The translations under genes and the position numbers were made by a program. A stretch of 36,268 nucleotides of DNA from an uncultured Bacteroidales bacterium. GTDB taxonomy: Bacteria > Bacteroidota > Bacteroidia > Bacteroidales > UBA932. Every line of letters begins with the position of its first letter. The stretch's first letter is position 1. Below are positions 1-8,223 of this stretch, piece after piece. Under the pieces are notes generated by a model. The model searched no databases and was not told the origin of the DNA. It saw nothing but the letters and a program-made list of their open reading frames with translations. The stretch spans positions 1 through 36,268 of the forward strand of contig CALVAJ010000024.1 in the NCBI GenBank assembly GCA_944325505.1, given 5' to 3'.

Positions 1-530
1 ACCTGCATCATGCTGCGCCTGTAAGGCTTCTGTTCATAGCTGATTTTGACTTGGTAGACAGCGGCTTCCAGTCCGAAAAGCCTGGCTGCGTAGGAAAGCG
101 CCGTTCCCCATTGCCCGGCTCCGGTCTCTGTGGTGACATTCGTTACCCCTTCCTTTTTACAATAGTATGCCTGGGCCAGAGCCGAATTCAGTTTGTGCGA
201 CCCCACAGGGCTTACGCTTTCGTTCTTGAAATAGATATGAGCCGGAGTGTCCAGGGCTTTTTCAAGACCATAGGCGCGGACAAGGGGAGTCGACCTGTAA
301 TATGTATATTGTTCGCGGACTTCATCCGGGATGTCGAACCATCTGTGAGTCGTGTCGAGCTCCTGCCTGCAAAGTTCTTGTGCAAAGACAGGATAGAGGT
401 CTTCTTCTTTTACCGGCTGCCCGGTCGCCGGGTTCAGCATCGGCTGCGGTTTTACGGGCATGTCCGCCTGGATGTTGTACCACCGGGAAGGAATCTGGTC
501 TTCCTTCAGGAAAAATCTCTTTTGTTTCAT
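1..530 (-). CDS. trpB: Tryptophan synthase beta chain, TrpB2 type (partial, C-terminus beyond window)
   Basis: This is the N-terminal 176 residues of a PLP-dependent tryptophan synthase beta-like protein; the rest lies left of the window. Translation from the ATG at 530-528 begins MKQKRFFLKEDQIPSRWYNI and carries the PLP-lysine motif SHKLN (residues 111-115, Lys113) and the TETGAGQWG motif (134-142). The N-terminal stretch with YPVFAQELCRQEL and the RSTPLVRAYGLE segment fit the TrpB2 (TrpB-related) subfamily rather than the TrpA-coupled TrpB1. TrpB enzymes join indole and serine to make tryptophan; TrpB2 forms usually act without tight TrpA coupling, as an indole-scavenging activity (family knowledge). 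The gene follows sdhC on the same strand but is separated from it by an intrinsic terminator, so it probably has its own promoter; I could not find a convincing one. Confidence 0.9.
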   Translation of the reverse strand, partial: MKQKRFFLKEDQIPSRWYNIQADMPVKPQPMLNPATGQPVKEEDLYPVFAQELCRQELDTTHRWFDIPDEVREQYTYYRSTPLVRAYGLEKALDTPAHIYFKNESVSPVGSHKLNSALAQAYYCKKEGVTNVTTETGAGQWGTALSYAARLFGLEAAVYQVKISYEQKPYRRSMMQ

Positions 531-560
531 TGGAAATCAGTTTTGTGTAAAGTAATGTAT

Positions 561-592
561 AAAAAAACGGGCCGCCGTTTTCGGCAGCCCGT
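561..592 (-). terminator. Intrinsic terminator of sdhC
   Basis: Read on the minus strand, ACGGGCTGCC pairs with GGCGGCCCGT around the loop GAAAAC. This is a 10-bp stem with one G-U pair, followed directly by a run of seven T. It lies 25 nt past the sdhC stop codon and separates sdhC from the trpB-like gene. Confidence 0.85.
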
Positions 593-616
593 AAGTCGTT
601 GTTATCTGAATCCCGG

Positions 617-1303
617 TTAGCAGCAGGCCTCGAGGCAAGAATTTACTGCTACTATAGCGAATCCCAGGAAAATGATAGTCGCGAAGACGTATGCAATGAC
701 TTTCAGTCTGCCGAGCCATATCCTGTTGTCCCAGCCGATGGTCTGGAATGCGCTCCAGAAACCGTGGGTGAGGTGGAACCAGAGGGCTCCGAACCAGATG
801 ATGTAGATGACTACATTATACCAGTGACCGAAAGTGGCGGTAAGCAGGAGATAAGGATCTTCAGCGTGACTGCCTGTCCACTCCTGCAGCTGCATGTCAG
901 CCCAGAAATGAGTAAGGTGGAAAGCGAGTATACCCAGAACGATGATACCCAAAACGATCATGTTCCTGGATGCCCATGAATCGGTTTTTGCCTTGCTGGC
1001 TACTTCGTAACGTCTATATCCTCCGCGTGCTTTCAGGTTGCTGAAAGTAAGGATAAGCGCATAGATGATGTGGATGATGAATCCGAAAGCAAGGACAGGA
1101 ACCATTACTGTCACTATTGGCAGGGACATGAATTCGCATCCGGCTGCAAAAAGCCCGTCCGGTGAACCGAAAGTGCCGTTGAGGGAGTCGATCACCGAGA
1201 AAAGATTGATCGTCATGTGCAGAAGGAGGAAGATGATGAGGAATAGTCCGCTGATGCTCATTATGAGCTTCTTGCCGATTGAAGATGTGAAAATGTTCGC
1301 CAT
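617..1303 (-). CDS. sdhC: Succinate dehydrogenase / fumarate reductase cytochrome b subunit (b558 type)
   Basis: This 228-residue membrane protein is the haem b anchor subunit of complex II (succinate:quinone oxidoreductase or quinol:fumarate reductase) in the cytoplasmic membrane. It begins MANIFTSSIGKKLIMSISGL and has about five hydrophobic helices with conserved histidines in FLLLHMTINLF (His29), ILAFHLTHFW and LWFHLTHGFWSAF, the pattern of the Bacteroidota/epsilonproteobacterial b558 family. Length is normal. In this phylum sdhC is usually the first gene of an sdhCAB operon. Here no sdhA or sdhB follows: a strong terminator stands 25 nt after the stop and the next gene is trpB-like, so the flavoprotein and iron-sulfur subunits must be encoded elsewhere. 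The TAGC/TGC-rich tail (NSCLEACC) is unusual but in frame. Confidence 0.94.
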   Translation of the reverse strand: MANIFTSSIGKKLIMSISGLFLIIFLLLHMTINLFSVIDSLNGTFGSPDGLFAAGCEFMSLPIVTVMVPVLAFGFIIHIIYALILTFSNLKARGGYRRYEVASKAKTDSWASRNMIVLGIIVLGILAFHLTHFWADMQLQEWTGSHAEDPYLLLTATFGHWYNVVIYIIWFGALWFHLTHGFWSAFQTIGWDNRIWLGRLKVIAYVFATIIFLGFAIVAVNSCLEACC

Positions 1304-1345
1304 ATCTTTTATCTGTAATTTATTATCATTACGCTAAACACCGTG

Positions 1346-1353
1346 CAAATATA
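1346..1353 (-). promoter_or_regulatory. Putative -7 box of the sdhC promoter
   Basis: The minus strand reads TATATTTG here, an exact match to the Bacteroidota -7 pattern TAnnTTTG. It would give a 5' UTR of about 35 nt for sdhC. No clear TTG -33 element is seen at the expected 19-20 nt spacing, so the call rests on the -7 box and position. Confidence 0.45.
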
Positions 1354-1362
1354 TACTCTTTC

Positions 1363-1393
1363 TTGCAAGTTTCATAATAATTCGATACTTTTG
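1363..1393 (+). promoter_or_regulatory. Bacteroidota-type promoter for pyrH-frr
   Basis: TTG (1363-1365), a 20-nt spacer, then TACTTTTG (1386-1393) match the Bacteroidota sigma-ABfr pattern TTG-N19/20-TAnnTTTG. Transcription would start about 45 nt before the pyrH ATG. Confidence 0.65.
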
Positions 1394-1444
1394 TTTCGAT
1401 AAAATCATCAGGAATTTATAAGTTTCAGCCTGAAATATCTGACA

Positions 1445-2155
1445 ATGGGACAGTACAGAAGAGTTTTGCTCAAGCTCAGCGGAGAGAGTCTCGGCGGGCC
1501 GTCAGGCAGGGGAATCAGCGAGGATGTCCTTTCTGCCTATGCTCAGGAAATAGCCGGTGCCGTCAAAGGCGGTCTGCAGGTTTCCATAGTTATCGGAGGA
1601 GGAAATATTTTCAGGGGCCTTTCCGGAGTCGGGAAGGGCTTTGACCGTGTCGTAGGCGACCGCATGGGCATGCTTGCGACAGTAATAAATTCTCTTGGAC
1701 TTTCGTCGGCGATTAAATCAGCCGGAGTGGATGCCGAGGTATTTACTGCTACACCCATGATGCCTGTCGCCAGATATTATATGAGGGACGAGGCAGTTGC
1801 CGTGATGGAAAGGGGCGGCGTAGCCCTGCTGGCCGGAGGAACCGGAAACCCGTTTTTCACCACGGATTCGGGAGCGGCCCTGCGTGCCCTTGAGATCGGG
1901 GCCGACGCCTTGCTGAAAGGGACCCGTGTGGATGGAGTCTACACGGCTGACCCTGAAAAGGATCCTTCTGCCGTAAAATATGACGAGCTGACATTTGACA
2001 AGGCGATGGAAGACCATCTTAAAGTGATGGACCAGACCGCGTTCGCCCTGTGCAGGGAAGGCAACATGCCGATTGTCGTTTTCGACATGAACTGTCCGGG
2101 CAACCTCCTTCGTCTGCTCGGCGGGGAGAAAGTCGGGACCCTCGTGCATCTTTAG
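1445..2155 (+). CDS. pyrH: UMP kinase
   Basis: This 236-residue cytosolic enzyme phosphorylates UMP to UDP with ATP in de novo pyrimidine nucleotide synthesis. It belongs to the amino-acid kinase fold family rather than the eukaryotic UMP/CMP kinase family. The start MGQYRRVLLKLSGESL is diagnostic; further motifs are VIGGGNIFRG (phosphate binding), DRMGMLATVINSL (allosteric and UMP-binding helix), GGTGNPFFTTDSGAALRALEIGADALLKGTRVDGVYTADP, and the C-terminal VFDMNCPGNLLRLLGGEKVGTLV. Length is normal. It heads the pyrH-frr pair, a very common bacterial arrangement, with a 75-nt gap to frr and a phylum-typical promoter upstream. Confidence 0.97.
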   Translation: MGQYRRVLLKLSGESLGGPSGRGISEDVLSAYAQEIAGAVKGGLQVSIVIGGGNIFRGLSGVGKGFDRVVGDRMGMLATVINSLGLSSAIKSAGVDAEVFTATPMMPVARYYMRDEAVAVMERGGVALLAGGTGNPFFTTDSGAALRALEIGADALLKGTRVDGVYTADPEKDPSAVKYDELTFDKAMEDHLKVMDQTAFALCREGNMPIVVFDMNCPGNLLRLLGGEKVGTLVHL

Positions 2156-2230
2156 GGTTTCCCTGCCGGCCCGGAGCCGGGAATCCGCATGATGGAAATA
2201 CAGTATTGACAAACATTAATCCAATATACT

Positions 2231-2794
2231 ATGTTAGACAAAGCTAAAGAAATCCTTGACGGGGCGAAATCCAAGATGAGCGACGCCGTGAGGTTCCTTG
2301 AAGAGGATCTGAAGACATACCGTGCCGGAAAGGCCAATCCTCTTGTCTTCAACAACATAATGGTAGATTACTACGGCTCCGAGACCCCAGTTCCGCAGGT
2401 GGCTTCGGTGACTGTTCCGGATGCCAAGACCATCCTTATCCAGCCATGGGAAAAGAAGATGATTCCTGTCATCGAGAAGGCGATCATGGATGCCAACATC
2501 GGGCTGACTCCTCAGAATAATGGCGAACATATCCGCTGTTCCGTTCCGCCTCTTACCGAGGAAAGGAGAAAAGAGCTGATAAAGAAGGTCAAGACAGCAG
2601 GGGAGAACTCGAAGATCGTGATAAGAAATGCTCGCAGGGATGCCATCGATGCTTTGAAGAAAGCCCAGAAGGACGGCCTTCCTGAAGATGTGCAGAAAGA
2701 TTACGAGCAGAACGTGCAGAAAGAGACCGATGCGTATGTGAAAAAGGTCGATGACCTCTGCGCTGCAAAGGAAAAGGATATCCTTACAGTCTGA
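2231..2794 (+). CDS. frr: Ribosome recycling factor
   Basis: At 187 residues this is a full-length RRF, which together with EF-G splits post-termination ribosomes. It has the family's central signature: RAGKANPLVFNNIMVDYYGSETPVPQ near residues 31-57, the IQPWEKKMIPVIEKAI segment, and the long coiled domain with RKELIKKVKTAGENSKIVIRNARRDAIDALKKAQK. Compared with the textbook RTGRASP motif this protein reads RAGKANP, a conservative variant. It follows pyrH on the same strand and ends just before an intrinsic terminator, so the two probably form one transcript. Confidence 0.97.
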   Translation: MLDKAKEILDGAKSKMSDAVRFLEEDLKTYRAGKANPLVFNNIMVDYYGSETPVPQVASVTVPDAKTILIQPWEKKMIPVIEKAIMDANIGLTPQNNGEHIRCSVPPLTEERRKELIKKVKTAGENSKIVIRNARRDAIDALKKAQKDGLPEDVQKDYEQNVQKETDAYVKKVDDLCAAKEKDILTV

Positions 2795-2823
2795 CAGCAT
2801 TTCGGACAAACCGGGAAAATCGG

Positions 2824-2870
2824 ATATTCCATTCTTTACGGCAAAGCCGGGAGGATGGAATATTTTTTTT
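2824..2870 (+). terminator. Intrinsic terminator of pyrH-frr
   Basis: ATATTCCAT (2824-2832) pairs perfectly with ATGGAATAT (2855-2863), and the T at the end of the right arm runs into a tract of eight T (2863-2870). The loop is long (22 nt). It lies 29 nt past the frr stop. Confidence 0.7.
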
Positions 2871-2976
2871 GCGGGGAATGGCGCCGGGTTAAAAATCGAT
2901 AGCAGAATGCCTTCAGAGTGCGATATTCTTTAATTCTTTACAAATTGTCAGGAGGGTGGAAAACCCGGATTTTTAT

Positions 2977-3007
2977 TTTGAAGTTGGAAGATTATTACAT
3001 ACCTTTG
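2977..3007 (+). promoter_or_regulatory. Canonical Bacteroidota promoter for the SusCD operon
   Basis: TTTG (2977-2980), a 19-nt spacer and TACCTTTG (3000-3007) are an exact match to the Bacteroidota housekeeping promoter. Transcription would begin around 3014, leaving a leader of about 300 nt before the SusC start codon. A consensus promoter with no adjacent ECF sigma/anti-sigma pair or hybrid two-component gene in the window suggests control acts on the leader or by a distant regulator. Confidence 0.75.
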
Positions 3008-3317
3008 GCGCTTGTCTTTTTGCGTAAAGTAGATTCAATGGCAGTTTATATGGACCATATGGCAGTATCGCCCGATCTTCTCTTCCTGTTTATGAGTCAG
3101 GGGGGGGGTAGACCTTACGTATACAGGGAAAGACTATCGGAACGGCAGTAGGAGCAGACAGGCTCTTGGAAGCATAGGCAGGTCCGGCATTACTTCAGGT
3201 GATGCCAGACCTGTCCGTATATATGGCGCAGTTGCGGCCTGAGAAGGCCGGGAACTGCGCCATTACTGTTTCTATGGGTCTGCGAGGTGAATATTTATGT
3301 CTAATCTTTAAAGTTAA
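3008..3317 (+). promoter_or_regulatory. Long structured 5' leader of the SusCD operon
   Basis: This gene-free stretch between promoter and SusC holds several structures. There are direct repeats ATGGCAGT at 3038-3045 and 3059-3066, exactly 21 bp apart, overlapping a perfect 13-bp palindrome ATATGGACCATAT (3048-3060). A run of nine G occupies 3100-3108. Hairpin 1 pairs CAGGTCCGGCAT (3179-3190) with ATGCCAGACCTG (3202-3213) with one mismatch. Hairpin 2 pairs ATGGCGCAGTT (3223-3233) with AACTGCGCCAT (3253-3263), with further inner pairing CGGCCT/AGGCCG. Hairpin 2 has no T run, so it is not an ordinary terminator. A 77-codon ORF (2918-3151) begins upstream of the predicted transcription start and has no recognisable content; I do not count it as a gene. 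Confidence 0.6.
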
Positions 3318-6300
3318 ATGAACAAAATCAGATTTTTAGTCACAGCGTTGGCTTCTCTGGTACTGTGTGCGGCAGTCTATGCGCAGGACGTGTCGGTATC
3401 CGGAGTCGTCACGGACGCATCCAGCGGAGAGCCGGTGCCATTTGCTACAATCCAGATCAAAGGAACCCTGTCGGGAGGAAGCACCGATGCTGAAGGCAAT
3501 TATTCTATTTTAGTGGAACCCGACGCCGTCCTCATCTTTTCATCTATAGGTTATGTGAGCCAGGAAGTCGGGGTGGACGGCCGCGCCCGTCTGGATATCA
3601 GGCTTGCTCCCGATGCACAGATGCTGGAAGAAACGATAGTGGTGGCATTCGGTACGGCTACAAAGGAATCCTTTACCGGATCCGCTACGGTCGTAGAGTC
3701 TTCGGACATATCCAAAGTCCAGTCTTCCAACCCGACCAGAGCTCTCGAGGGCCTGGTGGCCGGAGTCCAGATGACAACCTCCTCCGGAGCGCTCGGCAGC
3801 AGCCCTTCCATAAGGATCAGGGGAGCAAGTTCCATCAATGCGGGGACGGAGCCTCTTTATATAGTGGACGGTGTCCCGTACTCGGGAGACCTTAACAACC
3901 TCAACTCAAATGATATCGAGTCCATGACAGTCCTGAAGGACGCCGCCTCCAACGCCCTTTACGGCGCAAGGGGAGCCAACGGAGTCATCATGATTACCAC
4001 CAAGAAGGCAAAGGCGGGCAGGATGACTGTAAATCTCGATGCGAAGTGGGGCTGGAACAGCAAGGCTCTGAAGAATTATGACTATATAACCGATCCGGCC
4101 AAATATTATGAGACCCATTATGCGGCCCTCTATAACTATTACGTGAACGAAGAAGGGATGACCCGGAGCCAGGCCCATCTCGCCGCATCTGAAAATGTTA
4201 CCGGACCGTCGGCAAACGGAGGTCTCGGATATCAGGTATATACCGTTCCGGAGGGACAGACGTTCATCGGTCCGGACGGCAAGATAAACCCGGCCGCGAC
4301 TCTCGGAAAGATAGTGAACTACAACGGGAACCGCTACCTTCTCTATCCGGACAACTGGATGGATGAGACCTACCACTCCTCCCTGAGGCAGGAGTACAAT
4401 GTAAGCCTTTCCGGCAGTACCGGGGATGCCCAGATATTCGCATCGTTCGGCTATCTCAACAACAAGGGTATCATCGACGGGTCGGACATGTACCGTTATT
4501 CGGCCAGGCTGAGGATTGACTACCAGGTGACCAAATGGCTGAAATTCGGAGCGAATACGGCATATACCAATTTCAACTGGGACAACGGCAACTCCGGCGA
4601 AGGCGGCGCCTCGACCGGAAATGTCTTCAGTTTTGCCGCCTCGATGGCCCCTGTCTACCCTCTTTATATAAGGGATGCGTCAGGGAATATCATGATAGAC
4701 CAGTACGGACTGAAGATGTATGACTACGGTGACGGAGGGAATGCCGGAATGTCGAGGCCGAACGCGGCCAATTCCAACGCCCTGCAGTCCCTGACCCTCG
4801 ATGTCAACAATTCGGAAGGGAACGCCATCAACGGTTCTGCCTATGTAACGGCCGATTTCCTTAAAGATTTCTCTTTTACGTTCAATATAGGCCTGGGGCT
4901 CGACGAAACCCGTTCCACATCCGTACAGAACAGTTATTACGGGCAGTTCGCCCCGGGAGGCGGAGCCGTGTCGAAAAGCCATTCCCGTTCTTTCTATCTC
5001 AACATGCAGCAGCTGCTTTCGTATGACAAGACCATAAAGAACGACCACCACATAAATGTGATGCTCGGGCATGAAAACTATGTGGACAGGAGCTATGGTC
5101 TGGGAGCGAGCAAGACTCTGCTTTTCTCGATGTCGAATACTGAGCTTGACGGTGCCGTGCTTGACGGGCAGTCTGCGTCTTCATCCAAGTCGGTATACAA
5201 CAATGAAGGTTATTTCGCAAGGGCCCAGTACGACTACAGGGGAAAGGTCTATGCGAGCGTTTCATACCGCCGCGACGCTTCTTCCAGATTCCATCCCGAT
5301 CACAGATGGGGAAACTTCTGGTCGCTCGGTGCCGGGTGGCTGATCAATGAGGAGCCATGGTTCAGGGCCCCGTGGGTGGACATGCTCAAACTCAAGGCAT
5401 CCATAGGTTCACAGGGAAATGACAACATCGGAGACTATCTTTATGTGGATGTCTACGAGGTGTCCAACAGCAACGGCGAACTCGGTATCCCGTTCGTCAG
5501 AAAAGGAAATCCGGACATCACGTGGGAGACAAACACGAACTTCAACGCCGGAGTCGATTTCGATTTGTTCCGCGGACGCCTTTCCGGTTCGGCGGAATAT
5601 TTCTACAGACTTACCTCGGACATGCTCTTCTTCTTCCCTTTGCCTATGTCCAACGGATATGACGGGAAGTACGACAATATCGGCGACATGAGAAACTCCG
5701 GTATCGAAGTGGGACTCAACGGTACCCTCATAGACAACAGCTCTCTGAGATGGGACATGAACCTCAACTTCACCCACTATACCAACAAGGTGGTAATGAT
5801 TCCGGACGAGAACAAGAGCACCGTAATCAACGGCCACGGTGGATATGCCTCAGGCAACAAGTTCATCGGGGAAGGGCTGCCTCTGAATACGTTCTACATG
5901 AGGAAATATGCCGGGGTGAACCGCCAGACCGGAGAGTCCATGTGGTACAAGGATGTGACGGACAGCCAGGGTAACCCTACAGGACAGAGGACTGTCACCA
6001 CGAGCTATGACGAAGCTACCCAGTACCTGTGCGACGATCCTACACCGAAGCTGTACGGAGGATTCGGCACATCGCTTTCATTCTTCGGGTTTGACGTATC
6101 GGCACAGTTTACATACTCTATCGGAGGACTTACATACGATTCCGGCTATGCCACTCTTATGAATCCTCCGGGAGGATCCATCGGCAACAATTACCATAAG
6201 GATGTCCTCAAGGCCTGGACTCCGGAGAATCCCGATTCGGACATTCCGAGATGGCAGTACAATGACCAGAATGTCGACGGGACATCGGACAGGTTCCTTA

Positions 6301-6533
6301 TCGATGCCAGCTATCTCAATTTCCAGAATGCCCAGATCGGATATACCTTCCCTGAAAAGATCACCCGCAAGCTCTATGTCAGCAGGCTGAGGGTATATGT
6401 ATCCTGCGACAACATCGTATACTGGTCCAGAAGGTCCGGTCTCGATCCGCGCTATAGTTTCGACGGGTCTACCAACAATCTCGTGAACTCTCCGGTAAGG
6501 ACCCTTTCCGGAGGACTTAACATCACATTCTAA
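3318..6533 (+). CDS. SusC/RagA-family TonB-linked outer membrane transporter
   Basis: This 1071-residue protein is the outer-membrane TonB-dependent channel of a SusCD pair and imports oligomers across the outer membrane using TonB energy. In order it shows a signal peptide (1-22, ending VYAQ), a carboxypeptidase-regulatory-like beta-sandwich (about 25-97, VSGVVTDASSGEPVPFATI), a TonB box-like segment ETIVVAFG (105-112), a plug domain (about 115-230) with RALEGLVAGVQ, SIRIRGASSI, PLYIVDGVPY and TVLKDAASNALYGARGANG, and a beta-barrel ending LSGGLNITF with the terminal aromatic residue typical of BamA substrates. There is no N-terminal STN extension, so it is not of the type that signals to an anti-sigma factor. 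It is the first gene of a seven-gene operon and overlaps or abuts susD. Substrate cannot be read from sequence; the operon's protease hints at peptides or glycoproteins. Confidence 0.95.
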   Translation: MNKIRFLVTALASLVLCAAVYAQDVSVSGVVTDASSGEPVPFATIQIKGTLSGGSTDAEGNYSILVEPDAVLIFSSIGYVSQEVGVDGRARLDIRLAPDAQMLEETIVVAFGTATKESFTGSATVVESSDISKVQSSNPTRALEGLVAGVQMTTSSGALGSSPSIRIRGASSINAGTEPLYIVDGVPYSGDLNNLNSNDIESMTVLKDAASNALYGARGANGVIMITTKKAKAGRMTVNLDAKWGWNSKALKNYDYITDPAKYYETHYAALYNYYVNEEGMTRSQAHLAASENVTGPSANGGLGYQVYTVPEGQTFIGPDGKINPAATLGKIVNYNGNRYLLYPDNWMDETYHSSLRQEYNVSLSGSTGDAQIFASFGYLNNKGIIDGSDMYRYSARLRIDYQVTKWLKFGANTAYTNFNWDNGNSGEGGASTGNVFSFAASMAPVYPLYIRDASGNIMIDQYGLKMYDYGDGGNAGMSRPNAANSNALQSLTLDVNNSEGNAINGSAYVTADFLKDFSFTFNIGLGLDETRSTSVQNSYYGQFAPGGGAVSKSHSRSFYLNMQQLLSYDKTIKNDHHINVMLGHENYVDRSYGLGASKTLLFSMSNTELDGAVLDGQSASSSKSVYNNEGYFARAQYDYRGKVYASVSYRRDASSRFHPDHRWGNFWSLGAGWLINEEPWFRAPWVDMLKLKASIGSQGNDNIGDYLYVDVYEVSNSNGELGIPFVRKGNPDITWETNTNFNAGVDFDLFRGRLSGSAEYFYRLTSDMLFFFPLPMSNGYDGKYDNIGDMRNSGIEVGLNGTLIDNSSLRWDMNLNFTHYTNKVVMIPDENKSTVINGHGGYASGNKFIGEGLPLNTFYMRKYAGVNRQTGESMWYKDVTDSQGNPTGQRTVTTSYDEATQYLCDDPTPKLYGGFGTSLSFFGFDVSAQFTYSIGGLTYDSGYATLMNPPGGSIGNNYHKDVLKAWTPENPDSDIPRWQYNDQNVDGTSDRFLIDASYLNFQNAQIGYTFPEKITRKLYVSRLRVYVSCDNIVYWSRRSGLDPRYSFDGSTNNLVNSPVRTLSGGLNITF

Positions 6534-6544
6534 TGACAGCCGAT

Positions 6545-8188
6545 ATGAAAAGAATACTGACAAGAATTTTTGCTTCTGCAGCCGTATTGGCATTCTCTAC
6601 CGGCTGTATATTCGAGACATTCCCTGAAGGGGCTTCCCAGACGCAGGATCAGGTGTCGTCCAACAGCGCGGCGCTTGAAGCCATGGTCAATGCGATTCCG
6701 GCAGCCATGATGCGGGCCAATACGGCCGGTTATGCCACCCAGTACGGCGACCATCTGGATTTCGGTATACCGGCAGTGCACATCATGACGGAAAACATGC
6801 TGGAGGATCTGGCGACAATGGGGGACAACCCTTATTATAACCGTTTCGTCGGCTATGCTTCCAACAGCTATATGGGAGAGGATTATGTCCAGTGCGCCTA
6901 TTTCTGGGCATATTATTACAACTGGATAAAGCTTGCAAACGATGTCATCCGCCTGATCGGGCCGGAACCTTCTTCTGAAGAACAGGAAAGGTATCTCGGC
7001 ATCGCCTATGCGTACAGGGCGATGTTCTATCTGGACCTGGCGAGGCTGTATGAGCCGAAAGAGAACGGACTGACCGATGTCTCCGGCGTATTGGGGATGA
7101 CTGTCCCGTGGATGGACGAGAATACATCCGAAGATGCATCCAAGAACAATCCGAGGGCCGAGCGCACGGTCATGTACGGGCATATTCTCGATGATCTTTC
7201 AAAAGCGGAGACCTGTCTTGCAGGCACATCGTTTTCATATACATCCCCTTCTCTTGCCGCTGTTTACGGCATGTATGCCCGGGCCTATATAGAGATGGGT
7301 GCCGCCGGTGATGAAGGGGCGTATAAGGAAGCCGAGCGTTATGCCAGGCTTGCAATCGATGAAAGCGGGTGCACGCCTCTTACGCAGGAAGAGTGGGAAA
7401 ATCCTACGACCGGCTTCAACAGCGGGGCTGCCTGCAACGCGTGGATATGGGGACTGCCCCTGGCAAGCACCAATATAGGAAACCTGCTGACATTCACGGC
7501 GCATATGTCCACGGAAGCTACATGGGGCTACGGCCCTCTGGCCCATTTCGGAGCAAGCGCAAGCTTCTACAATGCAATCAGCGACAGCGATTTCAGAAAA
7601 CACTCCTGGCTCGATCCGGAAAGGCTGACATACTATAATTACCGCTTTGCCGGCTCTACGGAAGACAGGGACAAATTCCTCCGTTCCGCGAAAAATTACG
7701 AAGCGCTGAAGTTCAGGCCTGCACAGGGCGAGGTTTCCGACTATGCGGTAGGAAGCTGCGCCGACCATCCTCTGATGCGTGTCGAGGAAATGTATTTCCT
7801 TGAAATAGAAGCAGTCGCCCAGCAGGGAAGGCTTTCCGAAGCACAGAAACTGCTGAACGGATTCATGAAATACAGGATAAAGGACGGCAGCTATGACTGT
7901 ACGTACAGGACTGCGACTCCGGAGGCGTTCCTCACCGAGATGCTTTTCCAGAAGAGGGTGGAGTTCTGGGGAGAAGGAATCCTGATCTTCGACTACAAGA
8001 GGCTCGATGCCGGGATTACCAGAAGCTATGCCGGCTCCAACCATGCCGGAGTGTTCAAACTGAACACAACAAGACGTTCTCCGGAGTGGAACATAGTGAT
8101 TACCAGAGGAGAGACCCAGTCCAACCATGCCATAGGCACCAGGTTCAACAACCCTGACCCTTCAGGCAAGATTCCTCTGAACCAGTAG
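6545..8188 (+). CDS. SusD/RagB-family surface nutrient-binding lipoprotein
   Basis: SusD-type lipoproteins form the extracellular lid over the SusC barrel and bind the substrate. I take the start at 6545 (MKRILTRIFASAAVLAFSTG then Cys21) because it gives a normal lipoprotein signal peptide; a start at 6533 overlapping the SusC stop as TAATG would add four residues (MTAD) and is also possible. Family signatures are the helical segments around YFWAYYYNWIKLANDVI, ERYLGIAYAYRAMFYLDLARLYEP, and the C-terminal MYFLEIEAVAQQGRLSEAQKLLN plus LFQKRVEFWGEGILIFDYKRL. The length (547) is normal for the family. Position immediately after SusC confirms the pairing. Confidence 0.94.
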   Translation: MKRILTRIFASAAVLAFSTGCIFETFPEGASQTQDQVSSNSAALEAMVNAIPAAMMRANTAGYATQYGDHLDFGIPAVHIMTENMLEDLATMGDNPYYNRFVGYASNSYMGEDYVQCAYFWAYYYNWIKLANDVIRLIGPEPSSEEQERYLGIAYAYRAMFYLDLARLYEPKENGLTDVSGVLGMTVPWMDENTSEDASKNNPRAERTVMYGHILDDLSKAETCLAGTSFSYTSPSLAAVYGMYARAYIEMGAAGDEGAYKEAERYARLAIDESGCTPLTQEEWENPTTGFNSGAACNAWIWGLPLASTNIGNLLTFTAHMSTEATWGYGPLAHFGASASFYNAISDSDFRKHSWLDPERLTYYNYRFAGSTEDRDKFLRSAKNYEALKFRPAQGEVSDYAVGSCADHPLMRVEEMYFLEIEAVAQQGRLSEAQKLLNGFMKYRIKDGSYDCTYRTATPEAFLTEMLFQKRVEFWGEGILIFDYKRLDAGITRSYAGSNHAGVFKLNTTRRSPEWNIVITRGETQSNHAIGTRFNNPDPSGKIPLNQ

Positions 8189-8223
8189 CAGTTAAACCCA
8201 GAAAGACATAACAAGAAGTCAAT

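Noticed and set aside
2918-3151. A 77-codon plus-strand frame crossing the poly-G run upstream of SusC
   Set aside because: Its start lies upstream of the predicted transcription start, the product has no recognisable features, and the sequence is better read as promoter and leader.
3223-3263. Hairpin 2 in the SusC leader as a transcription terminator
   Set aside because: It has no T run after the stem (TACTGTTTC follows), so an intrinsic terminator is unlikely.
6533-6544. TAATG start for SusD as the preferred start
   Set aside because: It adds MTAD in front of a complete lipoprotein signal peptide; translational coupling keeps it possible, so it is mentioned but not used.
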